Shown here one piece after another: positions 8,273 through 17,300 of a stretch of 64,000 nt of DNA. The DNA comes from CAIWMF01 sp964402065 (lineage in GTDB: Bacteria; Verrucomicrobiota; Verrucomicrobiia; Chthoniobacterales; UBA6821), in assembly GCA_964402065.1 (NCBI GenBank), contig CAYOAN010000005.1, forward strand, positions 162,660-226,659. Direction: 5' to 3'. Position numbers and translations under genes: made by a program. Position 1 is the stretch's first letter, and the number at the start of each line of letters is the position of its first letter. Under the pieces are notes generated by a model. It saw nothing but the letters and a program-made list of their open reading frames with translations, made no database searches and was not told where the DNA came from.

Positions 8273-11014
8273 ATGAGCACCTCTTTTTTAGCACGTTGGA
8301 GTGAAGAGCTCCTGGATGAAAATTATCAACAATGGAAAAAAGATCCCGCTTCAGTAGAAAAGGACTGGGCTTCTTTTTTTGAAGGATTTGAATTAGGTTT
8401 TGCCCGTTATAGCAAGCGTCCTGCCAAAGAGGAAACTACAGGAAATGGATTGTCGTCCTTCCAAGCAAAGGTAGAAAACCTCATTCAAGCTTATCGGACA
8501 TTAGGACATCGTATGGCGCATCTGGATCCTCTGGCATCAGAGTCTCCTGCAGAGCCGTTACTCGAGCTGTCAGCTTTAGGTTTTTCCAAAGAAGATTTAG
8601 GAAAAACGGTTTCTTCCCCCTCTTTTCGGAATGGGGTTGAGCTTTCTCTTGAAGCCTTGATTCAAGAACTCCGCACAATTTATTCCGGTAAGGCAACGGT
8701 GGAATATATGCATCTTCAAGATCCAGCAATTCGCAATTGGATTAAAGAACGTGTTGAACAAGCCTCCCAAGTCGCTGAAGAAACAAGTCACTATCGTATT
8801 TTAAGAACGCTTCATAAAGCAGAGCTTTTTGAAAACTTCTTGCACACAACTTATGTCGGCAGTAAGCGTTTTTCGATCGAAGGCGGGGAATCGCTGATGG
8901 TTGCCCTTTCTGAAATTCGGAGACGTTGTCCTAAGTATCAGGTTAAGGAAATTATCCTGGGAATGGCTCACCGCGGGCGTCTCAACGTACTAGCCAATTT
9001 TTTGAAAAAACCATTTGCGGTTATTTTCAATGAGTTTTCGGAGAAGTATGCTCCCGATATTGGTGAGGCCAGTGGTGATGTAAAGTACCACCTCGGTTAT
9101 CACACTAAGCGTGGCGAAGAGTCAGAGTATCCCATTGATATTTATCTGGCGGCTAATCCAAGCCACTTGGAGGCTGTCGATCCTGTTGTGATGGGGAAAG
9201 CACGGGCACACCAACGAATTTTAGGAGACACTGAGCACCGACGAGCTGTGCTTCCTGTTTTGATTCATGGCGATGCTGCCTTAATTGGCCAAGGAATTGT
9301 GGCTGAATGCCTCAATCTTTCTCAACTTGCAGGATATCGGGTTGGTGGAACGCTTCACTTAGTCGTTAACAACCAAATTGGATTTACGACATTGCCCGCA
9401 GACTCGCGTTCAACAAAGCATTGCACCGATATTGCAAAATTTATTGAAGCGCCGATTTTTCACGTGAATGGTGATGACCCAATTGCTGTGGCTAGAGCTG
9501 CACGACTCGCACTCGAGTTTCGTCAGGAATTTGGACAAGATGTTTTTCTCGATATCGTCTGCTACCGGCGCTACGGACACAATGAAGGAGATGAGCCCTC
9601 TTTTACGCAGCCTGATCTTTACAAGATGATCAAGAATCATCCCCGAGTGAGTGAGGTTTTTGTTCAACAAGTGTTGCCTTTGGGAACGCTTACAGAGGAA
9701 GAAGTGGCGGAGAGTAAGGCAAGAACATTAAAGCATCTCGGAAAAGCCTTGGAAGAAATGAAAAAGGGATTGGCAGCTTCTGGTTACGATAAGAACGCCA
9801 CCTACGTTGGATCAACAGCAGTTTTTCAACCCCCTTACTCATTTGAAGAGGTTGCAACCTCAATCACAACAACAACCTTAGAAACCATCGTCCAAGGCCT
9901 AACAACAATTCCAGAGGGATTCCATGTTTTGCCAAAGATCAAAAAAACAGTTCTCGAACGACGCCAAGAAATTTTTAAAAACAAAGGTCCTTATGATTGG
10001 GGCTTTGGTGAAGCGCTCGCTTTTGGATCACTTTTGCTAGAAGGAACACCGGTACGCCTCTCGGGGCAAGACAGTCGTCGCGGAACGTTCAGTCATCGCC
10101 ATGCTGTTTTTTATGATGAAATTTCGCGAGACCGGTTTATTCCGTTGCATCATTTGTCTCCGAAACAAGCGAAGTTTTGTGTTTATAACAGTCCGCTTTC
10201 CGAAGCTTCGGTGCTAGGCTTTGACTATGGATATTCCCTCGACTATCCGCAGATGCTTTGCCTCTGGGAGGCTCAGTTCGGAGACTTTGCTAACGGCGCA
10301 CAAGTGATCATTGATCAATTTATAGCTTCTTCTGAAACAAAGTGGCTTTGTCCAACTTCTTTGGTCATGCTCTTGCCTCATGGCTACGAAGGACAAGGTC
10401 CAGAACATTCGAGCGCTCGGCTAGAACGTTATTTGCAGCTCTGTGCTGACAACAACATGCAAGTTTGTTATCCGACAACGCCAGCGCAATATTTTCATCT
10501 TTTGCGTCGTCAGATGAAACGGAGTTTTAGAAAGCCCCTTATCATCATGTCGCCAAAGAGCCTCTTGCGTTCAGAAGCTGCAGTCTCTCGTGAAGAAGAT
10601 TTTACAAGTGGCACATTCCAAGAAATTCTAGAGGGATCGCTTCCTGTTGATCCACAGAAAGTGGAGCGTGTGATTTTCTGTAGTGGTAAAGTTTATTACG
10701 ATTTGCAGGCTTATCGAAACGAGCATCAACAAAACAATGTTGCAATTATTCGTCTGGAGCAGCTCTATCCACTTCACGAAGAAAAGCTCAAGGCGCTCCT
10801 CAGTAAGTATCCTGCAACAGCAACCTTGATTTGGTGCCAAGAGGAACCTGAAAATATGGGGGCTTACCATTTTATTGATCCACAGTTACGGAAAATTTTT
10901 GGGCGTGCAATCAAGTATGCAGGCCGCGAAGCAGCAGCTAGTACAGCTGCTGGAGCTCTTTCGATCCATCGTCTAGAGCAAGCTGAGCTTGTGGAAAATG
11001 CTTTTACTCATTGA
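8273..11014 (+). CDS. sucA: 2-oxoglutarate dehydrogenase E1 component
   Basis: This is the thiamine-diphosphate-dependent decarboxylase of the TCA cycle. It decarboxylates 2-oxoglutarate and passes the succinyl group to lipoyl-E2. Family signatures are GMAHRGRLNVL (about 228-238), the cofactor region beginning HVNGDDP (about 397) with CYRRYGHNEGDEP (about 430), and the C-terminal LPHGYEGQGPEHSSAR. The N-terminal segment FLARWSEELLDENY matches the usual E1o start, so I prefer the ATG at 8273 (913 aa) over a TTG 51 nt upstream. sucB follows after 24 bp. No lpdA (E3) is present in the window. Confidence 0.96.
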   Translation: MSTSFLARWSEELLDENYQQWKKDPASVEKDWASFFEGFELGFARYSKRPAKEETTGNGLSSFQAKVENLIQAYRTLGHRMAHLDPLASESPAEPLLELSALGFSKEDLGKTVSSPSFRNGVELSLEALIQELRTIYSGKATVEYMHLQDPAIRNWIKERVEQASQVAEETSHYRILRTLHKAELFENFLHTTYVGSKRFSIEGGESLMVALSEIRRRCPKYQVKEIILGMAHRGRLNVLANFLKKPFAVIFNEFSEKYAPDIGEASGDVKYHLGYHTKRGEESEYPIDIYLAANPSHLEAVDPVVMGKARAHQRILGDTEHRRAVLPVLIHGDAALIGQGIVAECLNLSQLAGYRVGGTLHLVVNNQIGFTTLPADSRSTKHCTDIAKFIEAPIFHVNGDDPIAVARAARLALEFRQEFGQDVFLDIVCYRRYGHNEGDEPSFTQPDLYKMIKNHPRVSEVFVQQVLPLGTLTEEEVAESKARTLKHLGKALEEMKKGLAASGYDKNATYVGSTAVFQPPYSFEEVATSITTTTLETIVQGLTTIPEGFHVLPKIKKTVLERRQEIFKNKGPYDWGFGEALAFGSLLLEGTPVRLSGQDSRRGTFSHRHAVFYDEISRDRFIPLHHLSPKQAKFCVYNSPLSEASVLGFDYGYSLDYPQMLCLWEAQFGDFANGAQVIIDQFIASSETKWLCPTSLVMLLPHGYEGQGPEHSSARLERYLQLCADNNMQVCYPTTPAQYFHLLRRQMKRSFRKPLIIMSPKSLLRSEAAVSREEDFTSGTFQEILEGSLPVDPQKVERVIFCSGKVYYDLQAYRNEHQQNNVAIIRLEQLYPLHEEKLKALLSKYPATATLIWCQEEPENMGAYHFIDPQLRKIFGRAIKYAGREAAASTAAGALSIHRLEQAELVENAFTH

Positions 11015-11016
11015 AC

Positions 11017-11036
11017 TTGCAACCTGTTAACCTGCT
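11017..11036 (+). repeat. Heptanucleotide-type repeat upstream of sucB
   Basis: Two degenerate copies of a YARYCTG heptamer (GCAACCTG, TTAACCTG) fill the sucA-sucB spacer and end 2 bp before the sucB ATG. The same unit recurs before several other start codons in the window. Confidence 0.5.
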
Positions 11037-11038
11037 TT

Positions 11039-12139
11039 ATGACTCATCAAATTAAAGTTCCAGCCGTTGGAGAATCCATCACTTCCGGAGTGATTTCTGC
11101 TTGGCATAAGAAAAATAATGAGCAAGTTGCTGTTGGCGATCTGCTCTTCACCTTAGAAACAGATAAAGTTTCTACAGAAATCACAGCGACAGAAGCTGGT
11201 GTTTTGAAAACATTAGTTGATGAAGGAGCTGAAGTTAAAATCGGATCTATAGTTGCGGAGATTACACCTGTGGCTGCTGGAGCCGCTGCAGAAGAACCTA
11301 AAGAGACGGCACCAACAACTTCCAAAAAAGAGAGCGCAAAAAAAGTAGAGGAACAACTGCAGAAAAAAGTAGAGCCCATTTCTCAACCTGCTTCTGAGTC
11401 TCTTTCCGTTATAGAGCCAGCAATACCAGTTTCAATAGTTGAGGGACGCATAACGCGTAAAAAATTAACACCTCTTCGCCGCAAGATTGCAGCTCAACTT
11501 GTCTCAGCTCAACAAACAGCAGCTATTCTTACGACTTTCAATGAATGTGATATGTCGAGTGTGATGAAGCTGCGCAAAGATGTTCAAGAAAAGTTCCAAG
11601 CAAAGCATGGTGTGAAATTAGGATTCATGTCCTTTTTCATTAAAGCTGCTGTTGAGGCTCTACAGGCTGTTCCTGGCGTCAACACTCAATTAGAAGGAGA
11701 AGAGCTAATCCAAAACCATTATTACGACATTGGTGTTGCTGTTGGCACAGAGAAAGGATTGGTCGTTCCTGTTGTGCGTGATTGTGAAAAGCAATCTCTC
11801 GCAGAATTAGAAAAGCAACTTCTTGGCTACGCAAGCAAAGCACGTGAAGGAAAAATTAGCCTTGCTGATTTACAAGGTGGTGTCTTCACGATTTCTAATG
11901 GTGGTGTTTATGGATCACTTTTAAGCACACCAATCCTCAACCCGCCTCAGAGCGGCATTCTCGGGATGCACAAAATTCAAGAGAGGCCTGTTGTTGTTGA
12001 TGGAAAAATCGAAATTCGACCAATGATGTATTTGGCACTCAGCTATGATCATCGTGTGATTGATGGGCAGCAAGCTGTGACCTTTTTGATTAAAATTAAA
12101 GAAGCTATTGAAAATCCACTCAGGCTCTTGATGCTTTAG
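11039..12139 (+). CDS. sucB: Dihydrolipoamide succinyltransferase (E2), short form
   Basis: 366 residues. The N-terminal lipoyl domain (1-76) has the lipoylated Lys43 in LETDKVS. A Lys/Glu/Ala linker (about 80-135) leads to a catalytic acyltransferase domain ending with SYDHRVIDGQQ, which holds the catalytic His near 338. The usual peripheral-subunit-binding domain is not visible between linker and catalytic core: KKLTPLRRKIAAQL of the catalytic domain follows the linker directly. E. coli SucB has about 405 residues, and short E2o forms of about 365 are known in Chlamydiae. It pairs with sucA upstream. Confidence 0.93.
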   Translation: MTHQIKVPAVGESITSGVISAWHKKNNEQVAVGDLLFTLETDKVSTEITATEAGVLKTLVDEGAEVKIGSIVAEITPVAAGAAAEEPKETAPTTSKKESAKKVEEQLQKKVEPISQPASESLSVIEPAIPVSIVEGRITRKKLTPLRRKIAAQLVSAQQTAAILTTFNECDMSSVMKLRKDVQEKFQAKHGVKLGFMSFFIKAAVEALQAVPGVNTQLEGEELIQNHYYDIGVAVGTEKGLVVPVVRDCEKQSLAELEKQLLGYASKAREGKISLADLQGGVFTISNGGVYGSLLSTPILNPPQSGILGMHKIQERPVVVDGKIEIRPMMYLALSYDHRVIDGQQAVTFLIKIKEAIENPLRLLML

Positions 12140-12352
12140 TCTGAGCACGTAATCGTCCTGTTATTCAAAATGTGGGAGGCTCTATGCATCTTGCAGATGA
12201 CGGCTTGAATTTTGAGTGAGGGAGTATGAATGATCGCGCTTGTCTAAAATAAAATTGCCCACTTCGAATCATGTGGATAAACAAGCAAATATTGTTGCTC
12301 TCTCAGAACTCAATGACAGTTTCTTTCGTGTGAAAAGCCATGCCAAGATATT
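12140..12352. other. Intergenic stretch with no recognisable gene
   Basis: Between the sucB stop and repeat element A I see only very short open frames on either strand, no RNA gene and no strong terminator. It may be decayed sequence. Confidence 0.5.
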
Positions 12353-12515
12353 ACAGTGTATTAAATTGAAAAGAGCACGCCATAAGCTTGCTCTTTTTCG
12401 TTAGGACTGCGTTCTCTGATCTTACCTTATCTCATGATGATATAAAATTTGAGGGAGTAGGCTTAAATAAAAAGTCCAAGCCTATCGTGTTCCCTTCTCA
12501 ATTTAATACGCTGTA
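12353..12515 (+). repeat. MITE-like palindromic element A (family 1, divergent right half)
   Basis: The ends are inverted: ACAGTGTATTAAATTGA on the left and its near complement TCAATTTAATACGCTGT on the right. The left half matches elements B-D (CATAAGCTTGCTCTTTTTCG, then GACTGCGTTCTC). The right half is different and carries its own hairpin (TAGGCTT 12458-12464 with AAGCCTA 12478-12484). No open frame lies inside. It ends 15 bp before the next gene's ATG, so it may also supply promoter or leader sequence. Confidence 0.75.
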
Positions 12516-12530
12516 TATTAAACCCCCTTG

Positions 12531-13844
12531 ATGACTCGAAAGATAATAATTTTCTTTTTTACGATACTGATCGCTTTGGCATTTTCTGTCCGAGGGATGG
12601 AAACAGCTGCTGCTTCCGAAAAAGGACACGCTTCCTTATCTCCAGGCCAAATGCGACTGAAATCACGAAATCAAGATGCCAGCAATGAGGGGCAAGAAAG
12701 AGCAGTGGGCAATTTTAATTTTGAAAGTAATAGTTCTTCAGAAAAGCGCAAAACTGAGATGGGAGGAGTTTCAGAAGATATAATTCAACAACCAATTCAG
12801 TCAGGCTTGGAATTTTCCTCCATAGATCTATTGAAAACACCTCCTGCTAGGTCAGCGGTGATGATGGTTAGAACAGAGCCTCGTATTGGAAGTAAAAAAT
12901 GGAATGAAGATATACATCCAAGAAAAAAGATGTCAGGAAATGATATCGATGCTGATGAGCTGGAGCGGCTTGCATGGCTGAACAGCGACTCTATTGATTC
13001 TTTCAGTAAGACAAAACCCGAATTCGACCAAGAAAAATTAACTCAGAAAATCAACGAATTATTAAGCGATCCTCAAAAGCTTAAAGTAGTTCGAAAAAAA
13101 TTTATTGCTGCTTTAGAAAAATGCTATGGGAAAGGATTGATTGAGGCAATTTTTGAAGAAGGCGAGAAAGAAAGTTTTTTAGGAGAAGAATCTACATTGA
13201 CACTTGAAGAGGCGAATCAGGTTATCAACAAGGCCGATGAGCAGATGGCTATAACACAATCTTGTTGGAGAGAGTTTCAACAAATATCAAAAGCCTTGGA
13301 TGAAAAGTTTCAGGATTTAAATATCGCTCAAGAAGAGGCTCAACAAGCTCAAGAGAATTACAGCGCATTGGCTGGATCACCTTGGCAGCATCTTGTTGCT
13401 ACGATTTGGTATGCTACGCGAACTGTTGCTGGTACTGTTAGCACGGGATGTATCATTGTTCTCGCTGTTACCTTAAGTCATGGGGTTCCTGTAGTGCTCG
13501 GAGTATCTTCCTTTGTGGTTGGATATTTAATAGAGCCTACAAACCTTTCTCGATTTGTGGGCTGCTTTTTTATTCCTGACAATTTTAATAATATGAGAGC
13601 TTCGTGGGGAAAATTTAGGCAAGCACGTATCGCATTAGGAATCCTAAATGAACAACAAAAACAGCTAGAAGATCAGCGTAAGGCAACAAAGAAGATTTTT
13701 TCTGATGTTCAAGATCAACAAAACGAGCTTTGGCAAAAAATATTACCAGCACTTCAAAAGGAATTAGAGCAGAGTCAAGAAATGAAAGCGTGGAGTCAGC
13801 GCCAAAAGAAAATAGAGGGGCTTTGTGCTCAAGGCGTGGAGTAG
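12531..13844 (+). CDS. Exported protein with bilobed hydrophobic domain, unknown function
   Basis: 437 residues from the ATG at 12531 (a TTG lies 3 nt upstream). The N-terminus MTRKIIIFFFTILIALAFSV is a probable signal peptide. A Ser/Glu-rich middle precedes helical coiled coils. Two adjacent hydrophobic stretches joined by a short turn (around VSTGCIIVLAVTL and VPVVLGVSSFVVGYLI, roughly residues 300-335) form a hairpin like the bilobed domain of chlamydial Inc proteins. A further Gln/Lys coiled coil ends the protein. Inc proteins lack Sec signal peptides, so the resemblance is structural only. I do not recognise the family. Confidence 0.7.
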   Translation: MTRKIIIFFFTILIALAFSVRGMETAAASEKGHASLSPGQMRLKSRNQDASNEGQERAVGNFNFESNSSSEKRKTEMGGVSEDIIQQPIQSGLEFSSIDLLKTPPARSAVMMVRTEPRIGSKKWNEDIHPRKKMSGNDIDADELERLAWLNSDSIDSFSKTKPEFDQEKLTQKINELLSDPQKLKVVRKKFIAALEKCYGKGLIEAIFEEGEKESFLGEESTLTLEEANQVINKADEQMAITQSCWREFQQISKALDEKFQDLNIAQEEAQQAQENYSALAGSPWQHLVATIWYATRTVAGTVSTGCIIVLAVTLSHGVPVVLGVSSFVVGYLIEPTNLSRFVGCFFIPDNFNNMRASWGKFRQARIALGILNEQQKQLEDQRKATKKIFSDVQDQQNELWQKILPALQKELEQSQEMKAWSQRQKKIEGLCAQGVE

Positions 13845-13852
13845 AGGCCTTT

Positions 13853-14015
13853 TAGTCAACTTACTTAGAGATTACAACAAATTGACCTGAGCTTGGTTGG
13901 GAAAAAGCAGCGTTCTCATCCCATCATGCTATCGTTTAGATAGCGCTTGGTCTTCGCTCTTGCCTTTTCTAAAAATCTCTACGTTCTTCCCCGTAATTTC
14001 TAAGTAATTTGACTA
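13853..14015 (+). repeat. MITE-like palindromic element G (family 2)
   Basis: The termini TAGTCAACTTACTTAGAGAT and ATTTCTAAGTAATTTGACTA are near-perfect inverted repeats of about 22 bp. Inside is the hairpin GCTATC-GTTTA-GATAGC (from 13928). The core TTCGCTCTTGCCTTTTCTAA is shared with element F and related to family 1. It starts 8 bp after the preceding gene's stop. Confidence 0.75.
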
Positions 14016-14197
14016 GAATCTAAAAGCGCGAACAAAAATAAAATTTTTTACGCCATATAGTTTTTGTAACGCGCTCTTTTTAATGACTTGCTACGGGTTC
14101 AGATTAGCCATGACGTTACAGCAATGAGCGTTAATCAGGTTCATTAAGAAAACTGCCGCATTTTTATTTAAAACACCTTGGTCTAAGGCAGGGCTTT
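14016..14197. other. Intergenic stretch with a 19-bp sequence shared with 32741-32759
   Basis: Together with element G this fills a gap of about 350 bp. Positions 14035-14053 (AAAATAAAATTTTTTACGC) are identical to 32741-32759 upstream of the TamB-like gene. Otherwise I see no gene or convincing terminator; a weak CCTT/AAGG hairpin lies just after the lipoprotein stop on the minus strand. Confidence 0.45.
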
Positions 14198-14773
14198 TTA
14201 CTTCCACAGAAATGACTGTGTTAATGCCACAATCTTTCCATCGACAATCAAGAGGGCTCGCCAAGAGGTAACGCGGCCATTTTCGAGGTAATCATCACCA
14301 ACAATTTTGAATACTGAAGTTTGAGAGCCCCACATGTTAGGGTAATTAATTTCACGCGCAAGAACTTCATTTCCTAAGCCAGCTTGATGATATTCTAAGC
14401 GGAGCGTGACATCTTGGCGCAGGCCATGATTCCACCAATAAAAATTGAGGTAGCTCCCACGAAGCTCATCTTGTTCTCTCTTGGTTGTTGCTGGCCACAT
14501 ATAAGATCTGCGCATAAAGCTAACAGCATCAGAACGGCTAGCACGAAAGGTAGCGGGATCATTGAGAAATTGAGTTTCTTTACGAAATGCAAAATCACGA
14601 TTGATGGAGAGAGGGAGAACGTTGGCCTTCTCAAGTTTGACAACCGGTGGTTGTGTGGCGCACGAGGTCAGTAAGCTACAGCCTATTAGCAGGCTGTAGA
14701 CTGAATAATGGAGGCTGAAGGGTTGGAGGTAATGGCAAAACAGAGTCTTTAATTTATTGATCATGAGTTTCAT
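14198..14773 (-). CDS. Outer-membrane-type lipoprotein, hypothetical
   Basis: 191 residues. The N-terminal hydrophobic stretch ends in the lipobox LLTSC (Cys38), followed by ATQPP, so the mature protein would be lipid-anchored with no Asp at +2, compatible with outer-membrane sorting by the E. coli rule. A nearer ATG at 14764 is also possible. The mature domain has many Trp/Tyr residues and reads like a small beta-rich domain (SYLNFYWWNHGLRQDVTLRL). No family recognised. It lies upstream of guaB3 on the same strand but is separated from it by over 100 bp. Confidence 0.7.
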   Translation of the reverse strand: MKLMINKLKTLFCHYLQPFSLHYSVYSLLIGCSLLTSCATQPPVVKLEKANVLPLSINRDFAFRKETQFLNDPATFRASRSDAVSFMRRSYMWPATTKREQDELRGSYLNFYWWNHGLRQDVTLRLEYHQAGLGNEVLAREINYPNMWGSQTSVFKIVGDDYLENGRVTSWRALLIVDGKIVALTQSFLWK

Positions 14774-14881
14774 TATTCAACGAATGATTTTAAAAAGATT
14801 CTATTTTTAGGCTCCTAGTAGCTTTATTTTGTCTTGCCATTAGATTTCTAGCCTTCAGCCTGCTAACAAGCTTCTAGGGTG

Positions 14882-16060
14882 TTAGCGCGTTCCCATTCCA
14901 ACATGCTGGACAGTCTGGAAGAGTTTACCTTCCGTCTTGATTGAGGGAGCAATGATGATTTCCGTTTCTTGGAATTCTTTCATGTTCATCGCTCCAACAT
15001 TGCCCATGCAAGTAGTGATGGCACCAACTAAATTTTGACTTCCATCATCGACAACAGCTGGTCCAAAAAGAATTTGTTCTAGTGAACCGGTTGAACCAAC
15101 GTGGATGCGGGTGCCGCGTGGCAAGTTAGCATGCGGTGTAGCCATGCCCCAATGATAACCTTTACCAGGAGCTTCAAAAGCTTTTGCAAAAGCACTTCCT
15201 ACCATGACGGCATCAGAACCACAGGCAAGTGCTTTACAGACGTCCCCCCCCTTGCTCATACCACCATCAGTGATGATAGGGACGTAGCGGGCAGTCTTTT
15301 TGAAGTAAGCATCCCGTGCTGCAGCACAGTCGACTGTTGCCGTGACTTGAGGGACGCCGAGTCCAAGAACGCCGCGTGAAGTGCAAGCAGCACCAGGACC
15401 AACGCCAATAAGAACACCGCTCACGCCACATTCCATGAGCTCTAAAGTGACATCATAGCCAACGGCATTTCCAACAATAACAGGAATTGGCAGTGTTTTA
15501 CAAAATTGAGCAAGATCGAGTGATTGATACTTGGTCGAAATATGCCTAACAGTAGAAACGGTGCTCTGAACAACAAAAAGATCAGCACCAGCAGCGGCAG
15601 CAATCGGACCAACATGTTCCGCACGTTGAGGGATCGAGCTGACAGCAGCTAAAACACCAGCTTCTTTGATAGCGGCAATCCGCTTAGCGATTAAATCATC
15701 ACGTACAGGTTGCTGATACATTTTTTGAAGTAAGGCGGTGACACTTTCTTTGTCAGCACTCAAGACTTCAGCAAGGACTTCGTCTGGATTGTCATAGCGG
15801 GTTTGAATACCGTCCAAATTAAGGACAGCCACTCCACCAAGTTTGCCCATTGCGATTGCAAAGCGAACATCAACGACGCCATCCATGGCACTTGCCATGA
15901 TTGGAATGGAAAGTTCTAGATGACTTCCATCTTTTCGAGGGATGCGAAAACTCGTGTTTACTTCTTCCGGGTTGATAGTGACAGAGCCAGGAACTAGTGC
16001 GATTTCATCAAATCCGTAAGTAACGCGAGCCTTACGATTACGTCCAATCCACATACCCAT
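14882..16060 (-). CDS. guaB3: GuaB3 family IMP dehydrogenase-related protein
   Basis: 392 residues forming an IMPDH/GMPR-type TIM barrel without CBS domains. Visible motifs are PIMASAMDGVVD near the N-terminus, the active-site loop GVGPGAACTSRG with a Cys in the catalytic position, and DGGMSKGGDVCKALACGSDA for phosphate binding. Family members resemble IMPDH, but their substrate use differs or is less certain than for GuaB. I chose the ATG at 16060 because GAGGAGGA lies at ideal distance and the upstream gene stops at 16062-16064, leaving 1 bp between them. An ATG at 16090 would overlap that gene. Confidence 0.88.
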   Translation of the reverse strand: MGMWIGRNRKARVTYGFDEIALVPGSVTINPEEVNTSFRIPRKDGSHLELSIPIMASAMDGVVDVRFAIAMGKLGGVAVLNLDGIQTRYDNPDEVLAEVLSADKESVTALLQKMYQQPVRDDLIAKRIAAIKEAGVLAAVSSIPQRAEHVGPIAAAAGADLFVVQSTVSTVRHISTKYQSLDLAQFCKTLPIPVIVGNAVGYDVTLELMECGVSGVLIGVGPGAACTSRGVLGLGVPQVTATVDCAAARDAYFKKTARYVPIITDGGMSKGGDVCKALACGSDAVMVGSAFAKAFEAPGKGYHWGMATPHANLPRGTRIHVGSTGSLEQILFGPAVVDDGSQNLVGAITTCMGNVGAMNMKEFQETEIIIAPSIKTEGKLFQTVQHVGMGTR

Positions 16061-16061
16061 A

Positions 16062-16301
16062 TTAAAGTCCTCCTCGATGGTTGCACTCATTCAAATTGCC
16101 ACAGGATGGGCATGCTAGAATGGTATTGTCAGTAGAGTTGGTTAAAGAAGCACCACAAATGCGACACAAAAAGTGTTGTGATGCGGTCAATGAGGAGAGG
16201 TGTTTGCGAAGCATTTCATATCCTATCCAAAGGATCAAAATCCCAGCAAGAAAAAATGTGAGGTAAATGAAGACAAACCAGGCAAGGGTGAGTGAAATCA
16301 T
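16062..16301 (-). CDS. Small membrane protein with C-terminal zinc ribbon
   Basis: 79 residues from the ATG at 16301 (a TTG at 16358 would give 98). One transmembrane helix (LTLAWFVFIYLTFFLAGIL) precedes a cytoplasmic zinc-ribbon with two knuckles, CRICGAS and CPSCGNLNEC. The last codons contain the Shine-Dalgarno sequence of guaB3, and the stop lies 1 bp before that gene, so the two are co-translated. The function is unknown. A regulatory or chaperone role for GuaB3 would be pure inference. Confidence 0.7.
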   Translation of the reverse strand: MISLTLAWFVFIYLTFFLAGILILWIGYEMLRKHLSSLTASQHFLCRICGASLTNSTDNTILACPSCGNLNECNHRGGL

Positions 16302-16450
16302 GATAGCGTATCCAAAAATGTCTAAAATTGCGCATCGTAATGTTACTGGAGAGAGCAAGGCTTAGCACTCAGTCCTTAGGATGGTTCATTCGTGATGCTG
16401 CCCTGATTTTATCTATTTTTGATATGCTCTCAATCTTATTGCAGCTTTTT

Positions 16451-17278
16451 TCATTTGTTTCCCCAAACAACGATAAGCGTTCCCCATGTTTCGTGGTCAG
16501 CTTTTCCAAAGCGAATATTCATTGCCCAGCGAGTTGCAGCTTCGTCTGCTGTGGTATTTCCACAAGATTGCAAGATGATAACGTGGTGAGGAATGCCATC
16601 GGTATCGACATTCAGGGTTAATTTTGTAGGAGGAAGTGGAAGCGGGACTGCGGGCGGTATCGACGGAGTTCCTAGAGTTAGAGTGGTGCGTGTTGAGAGC
16701 GGATCTAGCAATTGGATCGTAGTCATTTGCTGTCTTGGGGGAGGTTCTGCTACTGGAATAATAGTTGTATCATGAGTCAGAGCAGAAGGAAGGACAGGCT
16801 CATTACTAGGGGGAAGTAAGTTTGTTGAATTTTTTTGTAACAAGGGCAAAGCACGCAAGGGAAGAGATGCCGGCCCTGGCTCATAGATAGAGTCAGGAAG
16901 AGGCGAGCGTGTTGCTTGAACTGTTTTAAGCGGAGAAAAAATGGAAGGGTCGTTCGCTTTTAGCCAGAAAGAAATTTGTTGTGAAAACGAGGAGTTAGGA
17001 GGAAGAAAAAGAACTTGTGCTGGAACTGGCTTGCTGACGTGGGAAGGTTGATAAACAATTTTGAAAAGATAAATTGTCGAGAGATGAAATAGCGCCGCTA
17101 GAAGGATGAAAAAGGGGAGGGCTAAGCGAGGTGCTTCCTTTATAGAGTCTCTCCACCTGCTGCTGCTACTGTTCAGAGTGACCTTGCTCTGATACTGCGA
17201 GCTTTGCTTTTTGTGCAGTATGTTCGGCAGCGCATTTTGACTCAATTCTTGACTTGCTAGGTCAGGGCAATTTTCCAT
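16451..17278 (-). CDS. TonB-like protein
   Basis: About 275 residues from the ATG at 17278, 20 bp after the exbD stop; an upstream start would overlap exbD by about 90 bp. A short cytoplasmic part precedes one transmembrane helix (LALPFFILLAALFHLSTIYL), then a long Pro/Ser-rich periplasmic spacer, then a C-terminal domain resembling TonB_C (LTLNVDTDGIPHHVIILQSCG ending in LIVVWGNK). Gene order exbB-exbD-tonB on one strand supports the call. I infer that it carries proton-motive-force energy from the inner membrane to outer-membrane receptors. Confidence 0.75.
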   Translation of the reverse strand: MENCPDLASQELSQNALPNILHKKQSSQYQSKVTLNSSSSRWRDSIKEAPRLALPFFILLAALFHLSTIYLFKIVYQPSHVSKPVPAQVLFLPPNSSFSQQISFWLKANDPSIFSPLKTVQATRSPLPDSIYEPGPASLPLRALPLLQKNSTNLLPPSNEPVLPSALTHDTTIIPVAEPPPRQQMTTIQLLDPLSTRTTLTLGTPSIPPAVPLPLPPTKLTLNVDTDGIPHHVIILQSCGNTTADEAATRWAMNIRFGKADHETWGTLIVVWGNK

Positions 17279-17300
17279 TTTCTTAATGTTCGTAGGAATG

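Noticed and set aside
12260..12275. tRNA T-loop-like TTCGAATC
   Set aside because: No acceptor or anticodon stem of the right spacing surrounds it.
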